From the NCBI GenBank assembly GCA_035632095.1, contig DASQHM010000114.1, forward strand, positions 1-31,156: a DNA stretch of 31,156 nucleotides, written 5' to 3'. Below are positions 30,075 through 31,156 of the stretch, piece by piece. The translations under genes and the position numbers were made by a program. The DNA comes from DASQHM01 sp035632095 (lineage in GTDB: Bacteria; Pseudomonadota; Alphaproteobacteria; Ferrovibrionales; Ferrovibrionaceae). Under the pieces are notes generated by a model. It was given only the letters and a program-made list of their open reading frames with translations. It did not search any database and was not told the origin of the DNA. The first letter of the stretch is position 1. Each line of letters opens with the position of its first letter.

Positions 30075-31156
30075 ATGTCCGATCCGTTCGATCTAGCGAG
30101 CCTCGAAACGCCGCCGCCGGCGTCGGTGCAACCTATTGGCCCGCCGCCCTATTTCGCCATGCTCAACGAGGCGCAGCGGCAAGCCGTGGAGGCGCTCGAC
30201 GGTCCGGTGCTGGTTCTCGCCGGCGCCGGAACCGGCAAGACGCGGGTGCTGACCACCCGCCTCGCCCATATTCTTCATCTGCGGCGCGCATACCCCTCGC
30301 AGATCCTCGCCGTCACCTTCACCAACAAGGCGGCGCGCGAGATGCGCGAGCGCGTCGCCGCAATGATAGGCGGCGCGGTCGAGGGTCTTTGGCTCGGCAC
30401 CTTTCATTCGATTGCCGCGCGCATGTTGCGCCGCCACGCCGAACTCGTCGGCCTGAAAAGCAACTTCACCATTCTCGATGTAGACGACCAGCACCGCCTG
30501 ATGAAACAGCTCATCCAGGCGGACGGGCTGGACGAGCGACGCTGGCCGCCGCGCGCGCTTGCCGCGGTGATCGACCGCTGGAAGGACAAGGGCCTTAGCC
30601 CCGACAAGGTGAACGCGGCCGATGGCGCCGGCTTTGCCGAAGGCCGCGCCGTGGCACTCTATCGCCAGTACCAGGAGCGCCTGGCGCAGCTCAATGCCTG
30701 CGATTTCGGCGACCTGCTGCTGCACATGCTGACGATCCTGCTCAAGCACGACGACGTCCTGAAAACCTGGCAGCGGCGCTTCCGCTACATCCTGGTGGAC
30801 GAATATCAGGATACCAACCTGGCCCAGTATCTCTGGCTTCGCCTGCTGGCCCAGGGCAGTCGCAACATCTGCTGCGTCGGCGACGACGATCAGTCGATCT
30901 ACGGATGGCGCGGCGCCGAGGTCGGCAACATCCTGCGCTTCGAGAGCGATTTCGAAGGCGCGCGGGTGGTTCGGCTCGAGCGCAACTACCGCTCGACGCC
31001 GCACATTCTCGGCGCCGCCTCGGGCCTGATCGCCAAGAACGAAGGCCGCCTCGGCAAGACGCTGTGGACCGATATCGCCGATGGCGAAATGGTCACCATG
31101 CGCGGGGTTTGGGACGGCCCGGAAGAAGCACGCGCTGTCGGCGAGCAGATCGAAGC
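30075..31156 (+). CDS. uvrD: ATP-dependent DNA helicase UvrD/PcrA (3' end outside window)
   Basis: N-terminal 360 residues of a superfamily 1A helicase that unwinds DNA in nucleotide-excision and mismatch repair. Motifs run in order: Q motif LNEAQRQAV (30-38), Walker A GAGTGKT (50-56), motif Ia TFTNKAAREM, the GTFHSIAARMLR stretch, motif II ILVDEYQDTN, motif III VGDDDQSIYGWRGAE and motif IV LERNYRST. The gene runs off the right edge. UvrD, PcrA and Rep share these motifs, so the exact ortholog is not certain, though UvrD/PcrA is most likely in this group. The N-terminal 25 residues are Pro-rich and precede the conserved core. Confidence 0.9.
   Translation, partial: MSDPFDLASLETPPPASVQPIGPPPYFAMLNEAQRQAVEALDGPVLVLAGAGTGKTRVLTTRLAHILHLRRAYPSQILAVTFTNKAAREMRERVAAMIGGAVEGLWLGTFHSIAARMLRRHAELVGLKSNFTILDVDDQHRLMKQLIQADGLDERRWPPRALAAVIDRWKDKGLSPDKVNAADGAGFAEGRAVALYRQYQERLAQLNACDFGDLLLHMLTILLKHDDVLKTWQRRFRYILVDEYQDTNLAQYLWLRLLAQGSRNICCVGDDDQSIYGWRGAEVGNILRFESDFEGARVVRLERNYRSTPHILGAASGLIAKNEGRLGKTLWTDIADGEMVTMRGVWDGPEEARAVGEQIE

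Noticed and set aside
1..31156. CRISPR arrays, insertion sequences, phage genes, attachment sites
   Set aside because: No regularly spaced repeats, transposase or integrase genes, or flanking terminal repeats were seen by reading; a systematic repeat search was not possible.

Overview
The window is high-GC, densely packed bacterial chromosome. Strong Shine-Dalgarno sites, the gene families and a Caulobacter/Rhizobium-type Cpa (Tad) pilus set point to an alphaproteobacterium, probably environmental. The genus cannot be fixed from the sequence. I see no tRNA, rRNA, insertion sequence, phage gene or CRISPR array.

Region 1 (1-2613) holds a partial sterol-desaturase/fatty-acid-hydroxylase family protein (minus), a signal-peptide-bearing creatininase-family protein (plus) and a Crp/Fnr-type regulator (minus). 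The regulator is divergent from the pilus locus across an unusually AT-rich control region.

Region 2 (about 2700-14421) is a Tad/Flp type IVc pilus locus. Two tandem Flp prepilins are followed by cpaA (prepilin peptidase), cpaB, cpaC (secretin), cpaD (lipoprotein), cpaE (TadZ-like), cpaF (secretion ATPase), tadB and tadC, all on the plus strand with short gaps or overlaps. A TPR lipoprotein (tadD) is convergent on the minus strand. Beyond it, on the plus strand, lies a small exported protein with a second copy of the secretin's N-terminal pilus domain. Together they give pilin, processing, outer-membrane pore, inner-membrane platform and motor. TadE/F/G minor pilins are not in the window. Oddities are the cpaE start, where only an ATT codon fits the perfect ribosome-binding site, an Ala/Pro-rich extension of about 255 residues in CpaC, and a strong stem-loop between the two pilins.

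Region 3 (14433-21517) has selD fused to an N-terminal FAD/NAD oxidoreductase, overlapping by 4 nt an unrecognised ATP-grasp-like gene (both minus). It also has msrA, a patatin-like phospholipase with a DUF3734-type C-terminus, and an MscS-type channel with a C-terminal cyclic-nucleotide-binding domain.

Region 4 (21708-30017) is catabolic. A zinc alcohol dehydrogenase (plus) precedes a minus-strand cluster read in the order FAD-linked 2-hydroxyacid oxidase, APH-fold kinase, MaoC-like hydratase, VOC protein, amidase, CaiB-type CoA-transferase. A hot-dog thioesterase is divergent from this cluster. The mix suggests acyl-CoA-based breakdown of an amide- or hydroxyacid-containing compound, but the substrate cannot be read from sequence. 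The window ends inside a UvrD/PcrA-type helicase gene.
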